Positions 1 through 11,464 are shown, numbered from the stretch's first letter. The stretch: 64,000 nt of DNA from Zymoseptoria tritici IPO323 (GCF_000219625.1 NC_018217.1:3720001-3784000); one strand, 5' to 3'. The notes: generated by a model not told the origin, from the sequence alone. A program made the numbers and translations.

Positions 1-1626
1 TTGATCGCCAAACGCATTAACTCGAGCCATCATGCGGGAGATCCTCGTGTGACGGACGTCGATCGCATTCAGACGGAGGGCATTGGGCAACATCGCCACA
101 TGGCGACGGAGCTCGGGCAGGCCTGTCTCCTCCAGGGTGAGAGCTGGACCATCGCCCGCTTCGAAGCCTTCCAGGTAGGCCTGGTAGGCTTTGTTGCCCA
201 CCATGAAGATCGGAACGGATCCAATTGATGCCAGCTTGCGGCTCATCTTGTTGGTAAGTGCCGTCTTAACCTGCTCGTTACGAACGAGAAGGTTGTGACG
301 GGTGAGAAGTCTCTCCTTGTGCTTGTAAAACAGTGACAGCTTCTTCGCTTGTGCGGCCAATTCGACTGGTACGGCTTCGGGAGGGTCTGCGCCGGTATAA
401 TCCTTGAGCCTCTCCTTCAATTCGTCCCGGGCTTGCTTCACGTCTTCCATTTCGGACTGCAACGTGTTTGCCATGTCGACATCATGCGGATCGTCCATCT
501 CTAGCTCGCCATCTTTCTGCCAGGAATCGGTTTTGGTAACGACAAGCATGACACGGCCCGTCCCCAGATGAGAATGCCGAATGATTTCGTCCCAGACGAC
601 CGACTCAGATCCAGCACGCGAAACGTCGACCATGATGAGTGCATGAGTGATTTTGGGAGCATGAATCTCTGCGCTCTTTCGACGGAATGGATTGGGGTCG
701 GACACGCCGGGCGTATCGATGAATGATGCGCCTGTTGCGAGCATCGGGTTCTTGAAGCGATACTCGACCAGCGACACCATCGGCGCCAGGGAGTGCTTGG
801 GCTTTCTTATATTGGTACCCTCGGTGACGAACGATCCGAGAACAGTCTGCAATTGCCTCGGTTTGTCGGCGTTAACTAAAACCGTTTGTGTCTGTTTGGA
901 AGCCGTTTGAATTGAGTCATAGACATGTCGCTCCAGTGTTAACAGAAGGGACTCGTCGTTGTCAGGCTCGCTCAAAAGTTTCTGTATGCTTTCCAGGTCG
1001 CTCCATTCCGCACGATTGCAAAGCAGAGAGAGCAGGGTCTGCTCTACTGCCATGAGTCTCTCCGGGCTGCTTTCAACACGATCGTCTGCGTCCACAGAGT
1101 CGTCAGACGCCGAGAATCGACGGTAGTCTTGAAGAAGTCCAGCGAGAAGTTCCCGACGTTGTGGGCCATCGAAGAAGAAGACTTCGGCCTGAAATTCCAG
1201 TGGCTGGTCATCTTTGGCGTTGCAGAACTTGTTGCTGGATAATGTGCAAGAGAACCCATTTGCGCCTTCGCGCGCGATCTTTCCCACCCCAAAGAAGGAG
1301 TTCATAGTGGCGCTCTTGCCTCCGCCCATGTTACCAGAAAGGCCGATCATAACCTCTGACACCTCTATTTTGCAGAGTGCCGCCTTGATCAGCTCACGGA
1401 TCTTCTCCGTACTTGGGTCCTTGAAACCAGACGAGTTCATCCCGTCGGCCAGGCGCTTATTCAACTTGTCGACGTCCAATTCAAGTTGAACAGCCTCTGG
1501 CGCCGTGACAACCAGCGGTACGAACTCCTCGTTGGCTTGGTTGTGTCGAGGTTCGTCTGCTTCCGAGACGGACTCGGCTGTCACGAGGTCCACAGATTCC
1601 GCGCGGCGACGCTTATAGCCGGCCAT
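1..1626 (-). CDS. Dynamin-like large GTPase, SLIP-GC-like (GTPase 1), 3' truncated
   Basis: The reading frame is open from ATG at 1626 down to the window edge: 542 codons with no stop, so the C-terminus lies outside. The G1 P-loop GNMGGGKSA is at about residues 97-105, G3 is DTPGVSD near residue 303 and G4 is VTKTD near residue 362. All key residues (Lys, Ser, DxxG, TKxD) are present, so nucleotide binding is likely. A basic N-terminus (MAGYKRRRAESV) could be a nuclear localisation signal. A conserved block (LTLEETGLPELRRHVA) follows the G domain and recurs in the three other GTPases of this window. The family resembles nuclear GTPase SLIP-GC/dynamin-N proteins; its fungal function is not known to me. 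It diverges from the cus1 gene across about 0.9 kb. No intron is needed in the visible part. Confidence 0.85.
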   Translation of the reverse strand, partial: MAGYKRRRAESVDLVTAESVSEADEPRHNQANEEFVPLVVTAPEAVQLELDVDKLNKRLADGMNSSGFKDPSTEKIRELIKAALCKIEVSEVMIGLSGNMGGGKSATMNSFFGVGKIAREGANGFSCTLSSNKFCNAKDDQPLEFQAEVFFFDGPQRRELLAGLLQDYRRFSASDDSVDADDRVESSPERLMAVEQTLLSLLCNRAEWSDLESIQKLLSEPDNDESLLLTLERHVYDSIQTASKQTQTVLVNADKPRQLQTVLGSFVTEGTNIRKPKHSLAPMVSLVEYRFKNPMLATGASFIDTPGVSDPNPFRRKSAEIHAPKITHALIMVDVSRAGSESVVWDEIIRHSHLGTGRVMLVVTKTDSWQKDGELEMDDPHDVDMANTLQSEMEDVKQARDELKERLKDYTGADPPEAVPVELAAQAKKLSLFYKHKERLLTRHNLLVRNEQVKTALTNKMSRKLASIGSVPIFMVGNKAYQAYLEGFEAGDGPALTLEETGLPELRRHVAMLPNALRLNAIDVRHTRISRMMARVNAFGDQ

Positions 1627-2541
1627 GATAGCGGTGCGGAACAATCTGGTCTGGTTCTGTGCGCGGGAACTACTGTGTAGAAAAGTTGCGGTGCGAGAGT
1701 CTGCTTGAGATGGTGCTTTTGGGTGTCGTGGAGTGTGTCGTGCGTCGTTCGAATGAGAAGGGTCGACAACCTATCTCTCCGGGCTTTCAGCTGAAACCTA
1801 TTCGACTTGGGCAGATCTTGCGAGCGCACTTGCCGTGGGCGAACAGAGGAGGAGGAGGGGTCCAGTGGTGTCGATGTAGTAGTTGAGGATTGGTGAAAGA
1901 AGTAAGTAGGGAGAGAGCAAAGACATATGCATATATGTGCTGGTCAAAGCAGAGCAGCCTGAGGCTGCGAGGAACCTCCATCATGTGAATGTGAAGCCTT
2001 GAACGTCGCGAGTGAAGGCGCATCGACAGGTTGTCCGCTACGAAAGTCTGGTTCAGGTGAATGGCTTGTGACAAAGACCAGAGTGAAGTTGAGAGCGATC
2101 TCATGCCTCAGGCATCAATAAGTTTGCCCATCATGATTGGCTCGCGTAGTAGGCGCGCTAGCTGATGTGCGTCAAATGGAATACCTACAACGATTGACTG
2201 CAATTAAAATTGCTCGATTTTGCTAGCTCGAGTTCATGCCTCAGGCATCACTAAGATACTTCGTTCAAAGCTTCGACCGTCAGAACCACTTCTTCAATCA
2301 TTCCTCAGCTCACCCTCCCACTACCCTTCCGCTGCCCATACTCGACTACGCAGCCGTGCGAAGCATCAAAACTATCCTCCAAGGCGATCGCGACCCTTAT
2401 CCCATCACCGTAGACCGTGCGCAATCACACCGGGAAGAGGACGGCTGGACAGCAACAGACGCTGCAGCAAAGAGCGACTGGTGGCAGTAGAGGCGGAATC
2501 CTGCACAACAAGAAGGAGTGGTTGCGACAAGGTATTTCACC
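1627..2541. other. Divergent intergenic region between GTPase 1 and cus1
   Basis: About 0.9 kb separates the two divergent start codons and should hold both promoters. The short reading frames here have no recognisable domain and overlap one another on both strands. The octamer-like string gcctcaggcatca occurs twice (about 2103 and 2236), a possible repeated regulatory site, though this could be chance. Confidence 0.4.
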
Positions 2542-4374
2542 ATGCCGGGCGTGATCGCCGAACCTCAATCTGGTGCGAAGGCTCGCAAGCCAACGAAGAA
2601 TGAGCAGCGTCGCGCAAAGAAGAAGCAACAGAAGCAAGAGGTAAGCCTGTGCTTGGATACCAAGACTCACACAACCGCACATCTAACAATCGACCAGGTC
2701 TCCGCAGTACCACCGCAGCCAGATGTCGCCGAGAAGCCGGAAGAGCCTGCACAAGCAGCAGCGCCCACGACCGATGCGGCAGACGATGAAACCACGATAA
2801 TCGAGATCGACGACGACCTGCCCAAAGATGATGCGCTTTTCTCACAGTACGCCGGTGTGCTAGCAAGGTTCCAGAAGACCGACGAGGACGCCAAAGAGAA
2901 CGAGCCAGAAGCGAAGCCGGAGGTATACTATGATGATGACGACAATGTTCAGTCAGAGGACGAGGAGGAGGCTACAAGAAAGCGCTTGTCGAAGAAGCAG
3001 CGAAAGGCTGCCAACAAGCTCAGCATTGCAGAGCTGAAGGCCATTGTGCGGAAGCCGGAGATTGTGGAGTGGACAGATACAGACGCTGCGGACCCGAAGC
3101 TGCTGGTTAATCTCAAGTCTGCGCGGAACGTCATTCCAGTACCGAACCACTGGAGTCTGAAGCGTGAGTACTTGAGCAGCAAGCGTGGTATCGAGAAGCC
3201 TGGATTCGTGCTGCCTAAGTTCATTGCGGAGACTGGCATTCAGGACATGCGCGATGCTGCGCACGCAAAGGAGGCGGAGGCCACATTGAAGCAAAAGCAG
3301 CGTGAGCGCGTCAGTGGAAAGACTGGCAAGCTCGACATTGATTACCAAAAACTTTACGAGGCGTTCTTTCGCAGGCAGACTAAACCAACGATGACCAAGT
3401 ATGGTGAAGTCTACTACGAGGGTAAGGAGTTCGAAACGAATTTGCGCCACCTCCGTCCGGGCCAGCTAAGTGAGGAGCTCATGGAGGCGCTCAACATGGG
3501 ACCTGGTGCACCACCGCCGTGGCTTGTTGCGCAACAAAAGGTCGGACCGCCACCATCATATCCGGCTCTCAAGATTCCTGGACTGAACGCACCACCTCCA
3601 GTCGGATCATCATGGGGATACGCACCAGGCCAGTGGGGTAAGCCACCGTTGGACGCAGAAGGCCGGCCTGAGTGGGGTGGTGATGTCTTTGGCTTGACGG
3701 AGTATCAAGAGGACGCTGCGAAGGACGAGGCTGCCAAGGTAGAGCCGGTCGACAAGTCGCTATGGGGAGAGCTTCAACCTCCCGAAGACGATGAGGAGGA
3801 AGAAGAGGAGGAGGAAGAAGAGGATGAAGACGAGGAGGAAGACGATAGTGGCAGGAGGACGGGTATTGACGGGCATTACAGCGGTACCGACACTCCTGGC
3901 GGATTCCAAAGCACAGTACCGACCGACTTCATGGGCATGCGCGGCATGTCAGATGACATGAATCTACGAAAAGAGCGCGTTGGTACCGAGACGGAGGCCA
4001 GCAATCACCCACGATCAGCAGGACAAGTTCTGAACGAGCGATCGATCCGAGCCGAGGGTTTCTTTGGTGGCGAGCGCGCTTACGATCTGAATGGAGGACG
4101 TCCTGTGCTTGGGTCAGAGCGAGATGACAGAGGGAAGAAGCGGAAGGTTGGTGATCTGGATGTGTCAATGGATCCGGATGCTCTGGCGAGAGATGATAAG
4201 ATGTCGAAGGAGGAGCTCAAGAGGCGGTTTGAGGCGGAGAGTGCGCAGCAAAATCGGGGTGGATGGAAGGGTGCGGAGGATTTGAGTGGACTGGTGGCGG
4301 AGGAGACTGCGAAGCGTCAAAAGCGCGATCGCGAGCGGGAGCAGAAAAGCGGTAGGGGAGGTGGACGGAGATGA
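2542..4374 (+). CDS. cus1: Splicing factor 3b subunit 2 (SF3B2/SAP145/Cus1)
   Basis: The product is a U2 snRNP SF3b component that anchors U2 near the branch site. A 57-nt intron at 2641-2697 (gtaagc...ctaac...cag) splits the gene; the spliced protein is 591 aa. The family signature begins near residue 190 with NHWSLKREYLSSKRGIEKP (DUF382). It is followed by the Pro-rich PSP region (LRPGQLSEELMEALNMG, then PPPSYPALKIPGLN and WGKPPLDAEG). An acidic Glu/Asp run lies at about 3786-3845 and a basic C-terminus follows. ATG 2542 (ttcaccATGccg) is the first good start in frame; an upstream TTG at 2518 is not needed. Because the intron is a multiple of three with no stop, unspliced RNA would stay in frame and add 19 residues. 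Confidence 0.95.
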   Translation: MPGVIAEPQSGAKARKPTKNEQRRAKKKQQKQEVSLCLDTKTHTTAHLTIDQVSAVPPQPDVAEKPEEPAQAAAPTTDAADDETTIIEIDDDLPKDDALFSQYAGVLARFQKTDEDAKENEPEAKPEVYYDDDDNVQSEDEEEATRKRLSKKQRKAANKLSIAELKAIVRKPEIVEWTDTDAADPKLLVNLKSARNVIPVPNHWSLKREYLSSKRGIEKPGFVLPKFIAETGIQDMRDAAHAKEAEATLKQKQRERVSGKTGKLDIDYQKLYEAFFRRQTKPTMTKYGEVYYEGKEFETNLRHLRPGQLSEELMEALNMGPGAPPPWLVAQQKVGPPPSYPALKIPGLNAPPPVGSSWGYAPGQWGKPPLDAEGRPEWGGDVFGLTEYQEDAAKDEAAKVEPVDKSLWGELQPPEDDEEEEEEEEEEDEDEEEDDSGRRTGIDGHYSGTDTPGGFQSTVPTDFMGMRGMSDDMNLRKERVGTETEASNHPRSAGQVLNERSIRAEGFFGGERAYDLNGGRPVLGSERDDRGKKRKVGDLDVSMDPDALARDDKMSKEELKRRFEAESAQQNRGGWKGAEDLSGLVAEETAKRQKRDREREQKSGRGGGRR

Positions 4375-4757
4375 TCATATGCGGGTATGGATCACGAATT
4401 GTAAAAGTGCAGTGAGAGGGAATGGGATGGAGCAGGTGTAAAATGGAAGCAGGAAGGAAGTTGACTGTACAATGGCTGTAACCCGTGGAAGTGGTAGTAA
4501 GCAGGAGATGATGGAGACATCGACACCGTGCAGCGTGCGTAGTATGCGCCCAGCATGGACCGTGGAATGGCATACCCGACGTGCTGCTTGTCACGAACAA
4601 CCAAAGGAGCGATTCGAATCCTTCACCAAGTCCGCCTCCGTACTATCAGGTTCCGCCGAAGAAATCCCGTTCCCGACTCCAACTTCGCTGTCTGAACTTT
4701 TAGCTTCCGCGACAAACAACACGACCATCAGGTTGTGTCTCACTCTACACCATCATC
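4375..4757. other. Intergenic region, cus1 3' end to RS/RGG gene
   Basis: This stretch of about 380 bp lies between two plus-strand genes and should hold the cus1 3' UTR and the next promoter. I see no convincing gene in it. Confidence 0.4.
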
Positions 4758-7122
4758 ATGGACCGAAGCATGGATAGAGATCGTGATCGAAGGTGAGTCG
4801 GCAAGAATGCGATGGTTGGCAATCACGGAATGTGCAGCGTAACGATGCTTCGACAAGCAGCGAGGCTTCGTTCAGAGCTTTGTTACTCGACTTTGACTAC
4901 TGACGATTGCTGCGCAATGCTGCATCTCGGCAGTGTATTGCATTACTTTGATACGCGGTATCAATGCGGTCGGAAATACACACTAACAATCACTGCGCAG
5001 ACGCGAGCCAGACATTCCTATCGAGGATCGCTTTGGCACGGGCAGAGGGCAGTCATACCGACCTGGCAACGCACGCGAACGAACACCACCACCACGTGCA
5101 GGCGACAGCTACCGCGCACGATCACCAGCACGCCGCGGCGCATATCCTCCTGTCGGCGGAGACAGCTACCGCGCGCCGCAACGCCCACGATCCCGCTCCC
5201 CAGTCCGACGAGACGATTTCCGACGACGCACCCCATCTCCGCAGAGATTCCGCGACCGAGGAGAAGTTCCCAGAGGTGGCGATAGCTATCGTGCTCGACC
5301 GAGATCACCTCCAGTACGGAGAGAAGAGCTGCCGAGAGATGATCTGTTCAGAAGAGAACCCGCAAGAGACGACCGAGATTTTCAACAGCGAGACTTCAGA
5401 GACGACAGAGACAGAGGATACGCTGCTGGCAATAGTGGGGCAACACGGTCGCCGCTGCCTCGATTCAGGGAGCGTAGTCCGCTTCCCTTGAGAAGAGGCA
5501 GAGATCCGTCGCCGATTTCTAGCAGAGGTCGGAGAACACCACCACTAGCCAAGCGCGAGAATCAACCCACTCCTCAGCGATCGCGATACGATGACTTTCC
5601 ACCATCGAGACCTGCCAGTCCTCCACGGCGTCAGTTTTCACCCGGTGAACATCGGCCCTCACCCGCACAGTCTAGGACTCGAGACTTTCGCATGCGCTCA
5701 AGATCGCCTGCGCCGAGGGCTGATCGCGTCGATCCAAGAGCTGTGGATAATTGGAGACAACCACCGCGCTCGCCAGCACGGGAAACTCGGCAGGACTACT
5801 TGAGCAGAGAAGCATCGGACCACAACTCGGCGGCAACTTCTCGTCGCTCATCACCACCAGTGCACCCAAGTCGCATGGCGATACGTCCAGCAGGAAGAGA
5901 CGATCGACCTTCGAGCAGAGCCTCTCCACGCGATCCATATGATAACAGGGAGCCGTACCGCGCAGTTGATGCTGACGTGGCCATGCGATCTACGCCAGCG
6001 CGAGCTGTGCAGTCTTCGTATCAGGAAGATAGAGGCTACACCAACACACAACCCGCTGAGCCAGCGTACCGAGACGATCGAAGCTATCCTGCTGCTCGCG
6101 AAGTACCGCCGCCCAGAGAGCCACGCAGAATGGACGATGCTCCAGTACAACGTGCTCCACCAATCGGCCCAGGCGGACCGCGAGCTCCAGCAACATCTCT
6201 TGCTCCGCCTACTGGCCCTGCAGCTTCTTCCACCCTCCCTGCTGCACCTAGGCAGTCAGCAGTACCGCCATCTGGCCCACGTGGAGCTCCAGCACCGAGA
6301 GGCGACTTTGCGCCGCGTGGAAGAGGTGGCTTTGGCGGTGAGTTTCCTCCGAGAGGTAGAGGTGGATTTGCAGGATCGTTCCGCGGTGGACGAGGTGGAC
6401 CGGGTGCTGGATTTGGTCGAGGTGGTGGTGAAGCCGGTGGTTTTGGACGTGGAGGAGGGGAGGCGGGAGGATACTCTCGAGGAGGTGGAGATGCTGGAGG
6501 ATACTCACGTGGGGGAGGAGATGCAGGAGGATACACACGAGGAGGTGGAGATGCTGGAGGATACTCGCGTGGAGGAGCAGACTCTGGAAGCTACAGTCGG
6601 GGTGGCGGCGAAGTTGGAGGACTGCAGCGCGCAGAGAGCTTTGGCCACGACCAGACCTCACCTCGACCACCCCCCTCTGGACCTCGATCGTCCTACTCTC
6701 AAGCCACGCCCACCACCTACAACCGTGTTAACAGCATCGCAAGCCAACCACCAGCGTTCCCTCGAGCCCACGCCGTTCCCGACATTCCCACGGGTCCTAA
6801 AGCCGGCCGCCATCCCAACAATGCGGCGCTAGCGACCCTATCCGCCAACCGCGTACACCCTGCCATCGCCGACCTGCCGAAGATCATCGACGGCGGATTG
6901 AAAGCCGAGCCGTTGATTGACAGATCCAAACTCAACAAGCTGGAAGATGAGGCGGAGCGGTTGAGGAGGCAGATTGAGGAGAAAGAGTCTCGCAAGCGGA
7001 AGAACCTGCGGGAGTGGGATCGCTTGACGAGAGATACGGAGGCTGCGGCGTTGAGGAGCGAGTTGGCGGAGCAGGCTTTGAAGTTGCACAATGGTGAGGC
7101 GGAGAGTCAGGCGGCGTTCTAG
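4758..7122 (+). CDS. RS- and RGG-rich protein with C-terminal coiled coil, unknown function
   Basis: The first exon is tiny (4758-4792, MDRSMDRDRDR), followed by a 208-nt intron (4793-5000, gtgagt...cactaac...cag) and one long exon to TAG at 7122; the spliced product is 718 aa. The N-terminal half is full of SR, RSP and SPR dipeptides typical of splicing-associated RS proteins. The centre is Pro/Arg-rich, then RGG boxes (FAPRGRGGFGGEFPPRGRGG) lead into about seven 9-residue Gly-rich repeats. The last 90 residues are different: a predicted helical, charged segment (KLNKLEDEAERLRRQIEEKE) like a coiled coil. RNA binding and arginine methylation are inferred from composition only. Many antisense frames over this gene are composition artefacts. 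Confidence 0.8.
6412..6622 (+). repeat. 27-bp tandem coding repeat (RGG nonapeptides)
   Basis: About seven copies of a 27-nt unit encode GG[F/Y][G/S/T]RGGG[E/D]A within the RS/RGG protein. The central copies are nearly identical (gatgctggaggatactc recurs), while the outer copies have diverged. This suggests recent unequal crossing-over or replication slippage. Confidence 0.85.
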
Positions 7123-7827
7123 TAGGATGTTCTTGCCGTGGACTTCCGCTGAGCTGGTGTGCAGAGGATGAATGATGGTTGCTGGCTTTGGAGGCACGAG
7201 TGATTTGGCAAAAGGCCATGATGGGCATGGCAGCGGTTGCATACCTTGCCCTTGATTCAGTGGATTGATGGCTGCTCGATCACGCCAAGTTCTTGAGTCG
7301 GAAGCACCTATGACGGGAAACACCAAGCCTAACGATTGGACTCGTCTCCATCTTTCACGAGCCCTGATTGCCATATCGGGCATGTCGTGATAGATCTAAA
7401 ACACTAATCCTGCCGCTGTTCCTTGCCACGTGCGAGGGTCCGATCCGCGCTTGTAGCGATGTATCAGGATCTGGTTGGACGATGAATATGCCCTGGGCGA
7501 TGAGGTGATGGAACATTTTCTCATATGCAAGTTATGTGTATGCTGCCTGAGTTGAATATTTGAGTCTTCCAACTCAGCTCAAAGTGATCTTTCTCATCGA
7601 TCACTCCCTTCGAGAAGTGGTTGGAATGGCGGGGGCGAATGCGAATTCCTGGTGGCACAAGGCCAGGCCCAAAATGACGTGGCTTGTGGGGAGATTTTGG
7701 CACTTTTCGAATTCGACATTTCCAGCCGCCGCTCTTCTTCCATCAACTACAAACAACACACTCCAACAACAACAACACTTTACACCACTACACATCACCT
7801 ACACACTCCGACGACAACTCGATCATC
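7123..7827. other. Intergenic region with gis2 leader
   Basis: About 0.7 kb holds no supported gene. The last 90 bases before the gis2 ATG are CA-rich (caacaacaacac), a common form of fungal 5' leader. Confidence 0.4.
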
Positions 7828-8874
7828 ATGGATTTCGGAGGACAACAGCAGCAAGGCGGACCAGCCATGGGCGGCGGACGTGCATGCTACAACTGTGAGT
7901 AAAATTCCCTCTTCTGACTCTAGCTGCCCATCAAAGTGCTCTGGCATCGGCGCGGCAGCGGCAGTGTGTGGAGGTATCAGGTACCATCTATCACGGCATA
8001 CATTCGACTTCATCGACACAAGATCGTCGTGTTTTGTTCATTCCGCTGCCGCCTCCGACCGCCGCGACATCCAACATGTCTTCACCAATGAAGAACCTTC
8101 AAACGCCAAGCCTTGAATTTGAGACTGATTTTCGCAGGCGGCGACCAGAGCCATCAGGCCCGTGACTGCCCACAGAAGGGAACCCCGGTGAGTTGCGTCG
8201 AATTGAGCGCCTCGATCGACTTCAGCTGACCATTTCAAAAGACCTGCTACAACTGCGGCCAGCAGGGTCACCTTTCCCGCGAGTGCACCGAGCCTGCTAA
8301 GGACAAGGCCTGCTACTCTTGCGGCGAGACTGGACACATGTCCCGTGAGTGCCCCAACGCACCTCAGCGTGGTGGTGGTGGTGGTTTCGGCGGTCAGCAG
8401 GGTGGCGGCGGTGGCCGTGAGTGCTACAAGGTACGTTCTAAACTTCATCTCCTCTCCCCTCCCTCAACCTGCGCTAACAATCCCACAGTGCGGCCAGGTC
8501 GGTCACATCGCCCGCGACTGCAACGAGGGTGGTCAGGGTGGCTACGGTGGCGGCGGCTACGGTGGTGGTCGTGGTGGCTATGGTGGTGGACGCGGTGGTT
8601 TCGGCGGCGGTGCTGGAGGTGCTGGTGGCCAGACCTGCTACACTTGCGGCGGCTACGGCCACATGAGCCGTGACTGCACCCAGGGCCAGAAGTGCTACAA
8701 CTGTGAGTTGCCTCCTTCACTTCACTTCACCCGAACTCATACTGACACCTCTTCCTCCCAGGCGGCGAAGTCGGTCATCTCTCCCGCGACTGCCCATCCG
8801 AGGCTTCCGGCGAGCGCGTCTGCTACCGCTGCAAGCAGCCCGGCCACGTTCAGGCTTCCTGCCCGAACGCCTAA
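7828..8874 (+). CDS. gis2: CCHC zinc-knuckle nucleic-acid-binding protein (Gis2/Byr3/CNBP type)
   Basis: Five exons (7828-7894, 8138-8187, 8242-8430, 8489-8702, 8762-8874) encode 210 aa. The protein has seven CX2CX4HX4C knuckles: [84 protein letters not shown] and [15 protein letters not shown] Gly/Tyr/Arg-rich RGG linker separates knuckles 4 and 5. Family members bind single-stranded nucleic acid and regulate translation. The splice sites are canonical and each junction restores a knuckle, which gives strong support for the model. Introns 1 and 4 interrupt their knuckles at exactly the same base. Confidence 0.95.
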
Positions 8875-9388
8875 ACGCATCGACCCGAGCACGACGGACC
8901 ATGGATTCAACGTAATCTTGCATATCGCACAAGAACACGAACGACGAACAACGCGTGGACCTCACAACCTGGAATGACGACCTTGACTGGCAGCCGGACG
9001 ATTTGGAAGGTTAAAGGGTGGGAGCATGAGAGAGAGTGTGGTTTTACGGGAAAATGAAAAAAGGTGCGGTAGGGTCGGAATAGGTCATCCACGGTCACGA
9101 CTGGAGTTTTATTACGAGGCATGCATCATGGTCGCTTCTTCTTCTCCTGGGTTGATTCAACTTGTTTTTCTCTGGCGTGGGCTAAAAGCTTGGCTGGCAA
9201 ATGGGGAAAACATTGACGACCTGGAATTGAGGAGTGGCAAAAACGCTGGGATTCACCAGTACAGCGATGCATATGCACGTATAGTAACGTCGAAATGAAA
9301 TGCGGTGTCAAAAATCAAATGTGGTCTCATGTGTGAAAGGTACGTCGGATGCTCATGCCAAATGCCATATCTATCCGCAGATCATCAA
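8875..9388. other. Convergent intergenic region, gis2 and F-box gene
   Basis: About 0.5 kb between convergent stop codons should hold both 3' UTRs and polyadenylation signals. No gene is supported. Confidence 0.4.
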
Positions 9389-11126
9389 TCATGTGAAATC
9401 ATAAACCACCAAGGCTTGCCTCCCCTGACTCTGCTCCTTCAGCAACACCACATTTTCATCGTCAAACCCGATCCATCCTCTCGTGAGCGTCAACTCCGGT
9501 TCTTCGTCCGAATCCAAGTCGCTCGAGACATCCGCAGCACCACTAATACTCTTCTTGTGCACGAAATCAAGTCCTGCTTGAGTCGGATCCTTCACAGCAG
9601 GCGCCTTGGTCTCGGGCCTGATCTGTATACTCAAATCACCGCTCGCGAGACGCTTCCGCGCTGCCGTTGACCCAAAGCCGCCTTCTAGCTCCCAAACTCG
9701 TAGCTCATCGCCTCGTCGGCTGACTGACACCGCCTTCCCTCGGTTGCCGACCGATGCGCCGGAGACGGAAGATGTGTGGCCCCATAGCCGACTCCCCGCG
9801 CTGATAGAGAGCGACTCTGCCGTTGAGGTCACGAGGTAGAGCGTCAAAGTGTTGTCCGGGTGTGAGACGAGGAGGTAGGGATGTGTGTATGATAGCGAAG
9901 TCGGTTTGGAGTGGATATGCTTCAGCTCTAGGGCCAGAGGCGGCGCAGAGGATGCGGTGGAGAAAGGTGTGAGATGCTGGATGATGGGTCTGCTGGTGAA
10001 GGCGAGAGGGCGGTAGTGCTGGTCGATGGCGGAGGCGATGCGGGATTCGAGGAGGGAGCCGGTGGGAGAGAGATGGAGTTCTTGGATGCCGACTGTCCAG
10101 CCGGAGAGATAGGTTGGTAGGGCGTAGGCTACTGATATGAGGACGGTGGAGGAGGTGGCTCGGAGGGAGATTGAGAGTGGTGGCCAGACGTTGTGGGACT
10201 TCAGGGAGTGGAGTAGCCTGGGTGGGGAGGGGATGTCGTTTGGGTTGGTTGTCTCTGGGAAGCGATAGACGGACAGCAGCTGTGTTGCAGTCATGGTCAC
10301 GATGTATGGCCATGATACAGCCACTGCGGAGACCACGCCGTTGGAAGAGCTGGTGTGCGTGTATTGGTGGAGCAGGCGTTTCTTCGCTTGGTCAAGCAGG
10401 AACACGCTGTATGCACCGTCCTCAAATCCGACAAGTATCCTCGCCGCATCTCTCCGACTCGCAACGGGCTCTACTGCAATCGCAGTCGGCGGCGCGGGAT
10501 ATCGCGATCGCGGCAAGTCATACTGAGCAATGAGCTGGCGTTGTTCCTTCGTCGCCCATGCTCGCAGCCCATCCGTCTGATCCACCGTGTAAACCACCCC
10601 ATCACTCATCTGCACCAGCACCGGCGGTATCGCAGCCTCCTCCGCCACCGGAATCTCATTCACAGCAGCACATCCTTGCGACCAGTTATGCCTCAACTTG
10701 TACACCCGATACCAATCCGTCCGCTCTCCGCTCTTGACCAGATGTTCTTCGTCCAACCATCTCGATGCCTTGGATGCGAAGTGCAGACTGTCCTTTGATG
10801 CTCCGACGTCTTTCAATCCGGGTAGTCGACTAGCTCGTGGTCTGACGAAGCGGTTGTAGTAGTGTGATTTGAAGAGCTGGTCGTCTCGTGCGAGTTTCTG
10901 ATATTTGTGGGAGAGTCTGGTCGTTTAGCGCTGCATGCTGAGAGTGAGACTCAAATGTGACATACCTCTGGCATACTAAAAGTTGAGATACAGAGAGAAA
11001 TGACAATACCTTCACGAGCAACTCGTCGCTGAGCCGTGAGAGGCGGTCTGGAGAAGATGACTTGAAGCGCTTTCCAGACTGCGCAATAGCCATGTCGTCC
11101 TCGTCGTCCCTGGGTCTCTTCGCCAT
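9389..11126 (-). CDS. F-box protein with WD40/beta-propeller-like C-terminus
   Basis: Exon 1 (11126-10966) and exon 2 (10916-9389) are joined over a 49-nt intron (10965-10917, gtatgt...ctaaac...cag), giving 562 aa. The N-terminus has a basic segment and then an F-box (LSRLSDELLVKVLSFLSVSQ, about residues 30-50), which implies an SCF ubiquitin-ligase adaptor role through Skp1. The remainder is beta-rich with weak propeller blades such as GVVYTVDQTDGLRAWATKEQ, ILVGFEDGAYSVFLLDQ and a WD-like blade RLWGHTSSVSG...LRVWELEG. This region would bind the substrate, which cannot be told from sequence. The gene diverges from the sae2-like gene with 338 bp between starts. Confidence 0.85.
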
Positions 11127-11464
11127 GCTCGTTGCGATACGAGCGCCGTGTGCGCGAAAGAATGTTCAAGTCGGTGTCGTCGTCTTTGTCGTGTGGCGGC
11201 GCATCGAGAGTTGGTTGCGGATGCCAAGAATTCCTCGGGAACGCCGAGGTCGGATCGCGTCTACCTGGTCACACTGCACGCGTCTGTTGCAGGCGTCGAG
11301 ATGATCGCTTCCACTTTATTGCATCAGCGATCGATCTTCACAGTGAAAGCGAGCGACAACAATCTCCGATACCACTCCTCGGTCACAGGGTCATGCCCAC
11401 GTCCATTGATTCCGAGCGCAACCGGACAGCCGTCTCGACTTTGTGAGGCGCATGCGACTTTCCG
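11127..11464. promoter_or_regulatory. Divergent promoter region, F-box gene and sae2-like gene
   Basis: Two start codons face away from each other over 338 bp, so both promoters must lie here or overlap the leaders. I see no clear TATA box or named operator. Confidence 0.4.

Noticed and set aside
5939..6832. 297-codon plus-strand frame overlapping the RS/RGG gene
   Set aside because: It is the +1 shadow of Arg/Gly-rich codons; the RS/RGG frame has a proper start, intron and coherent domain order, and this one has none.
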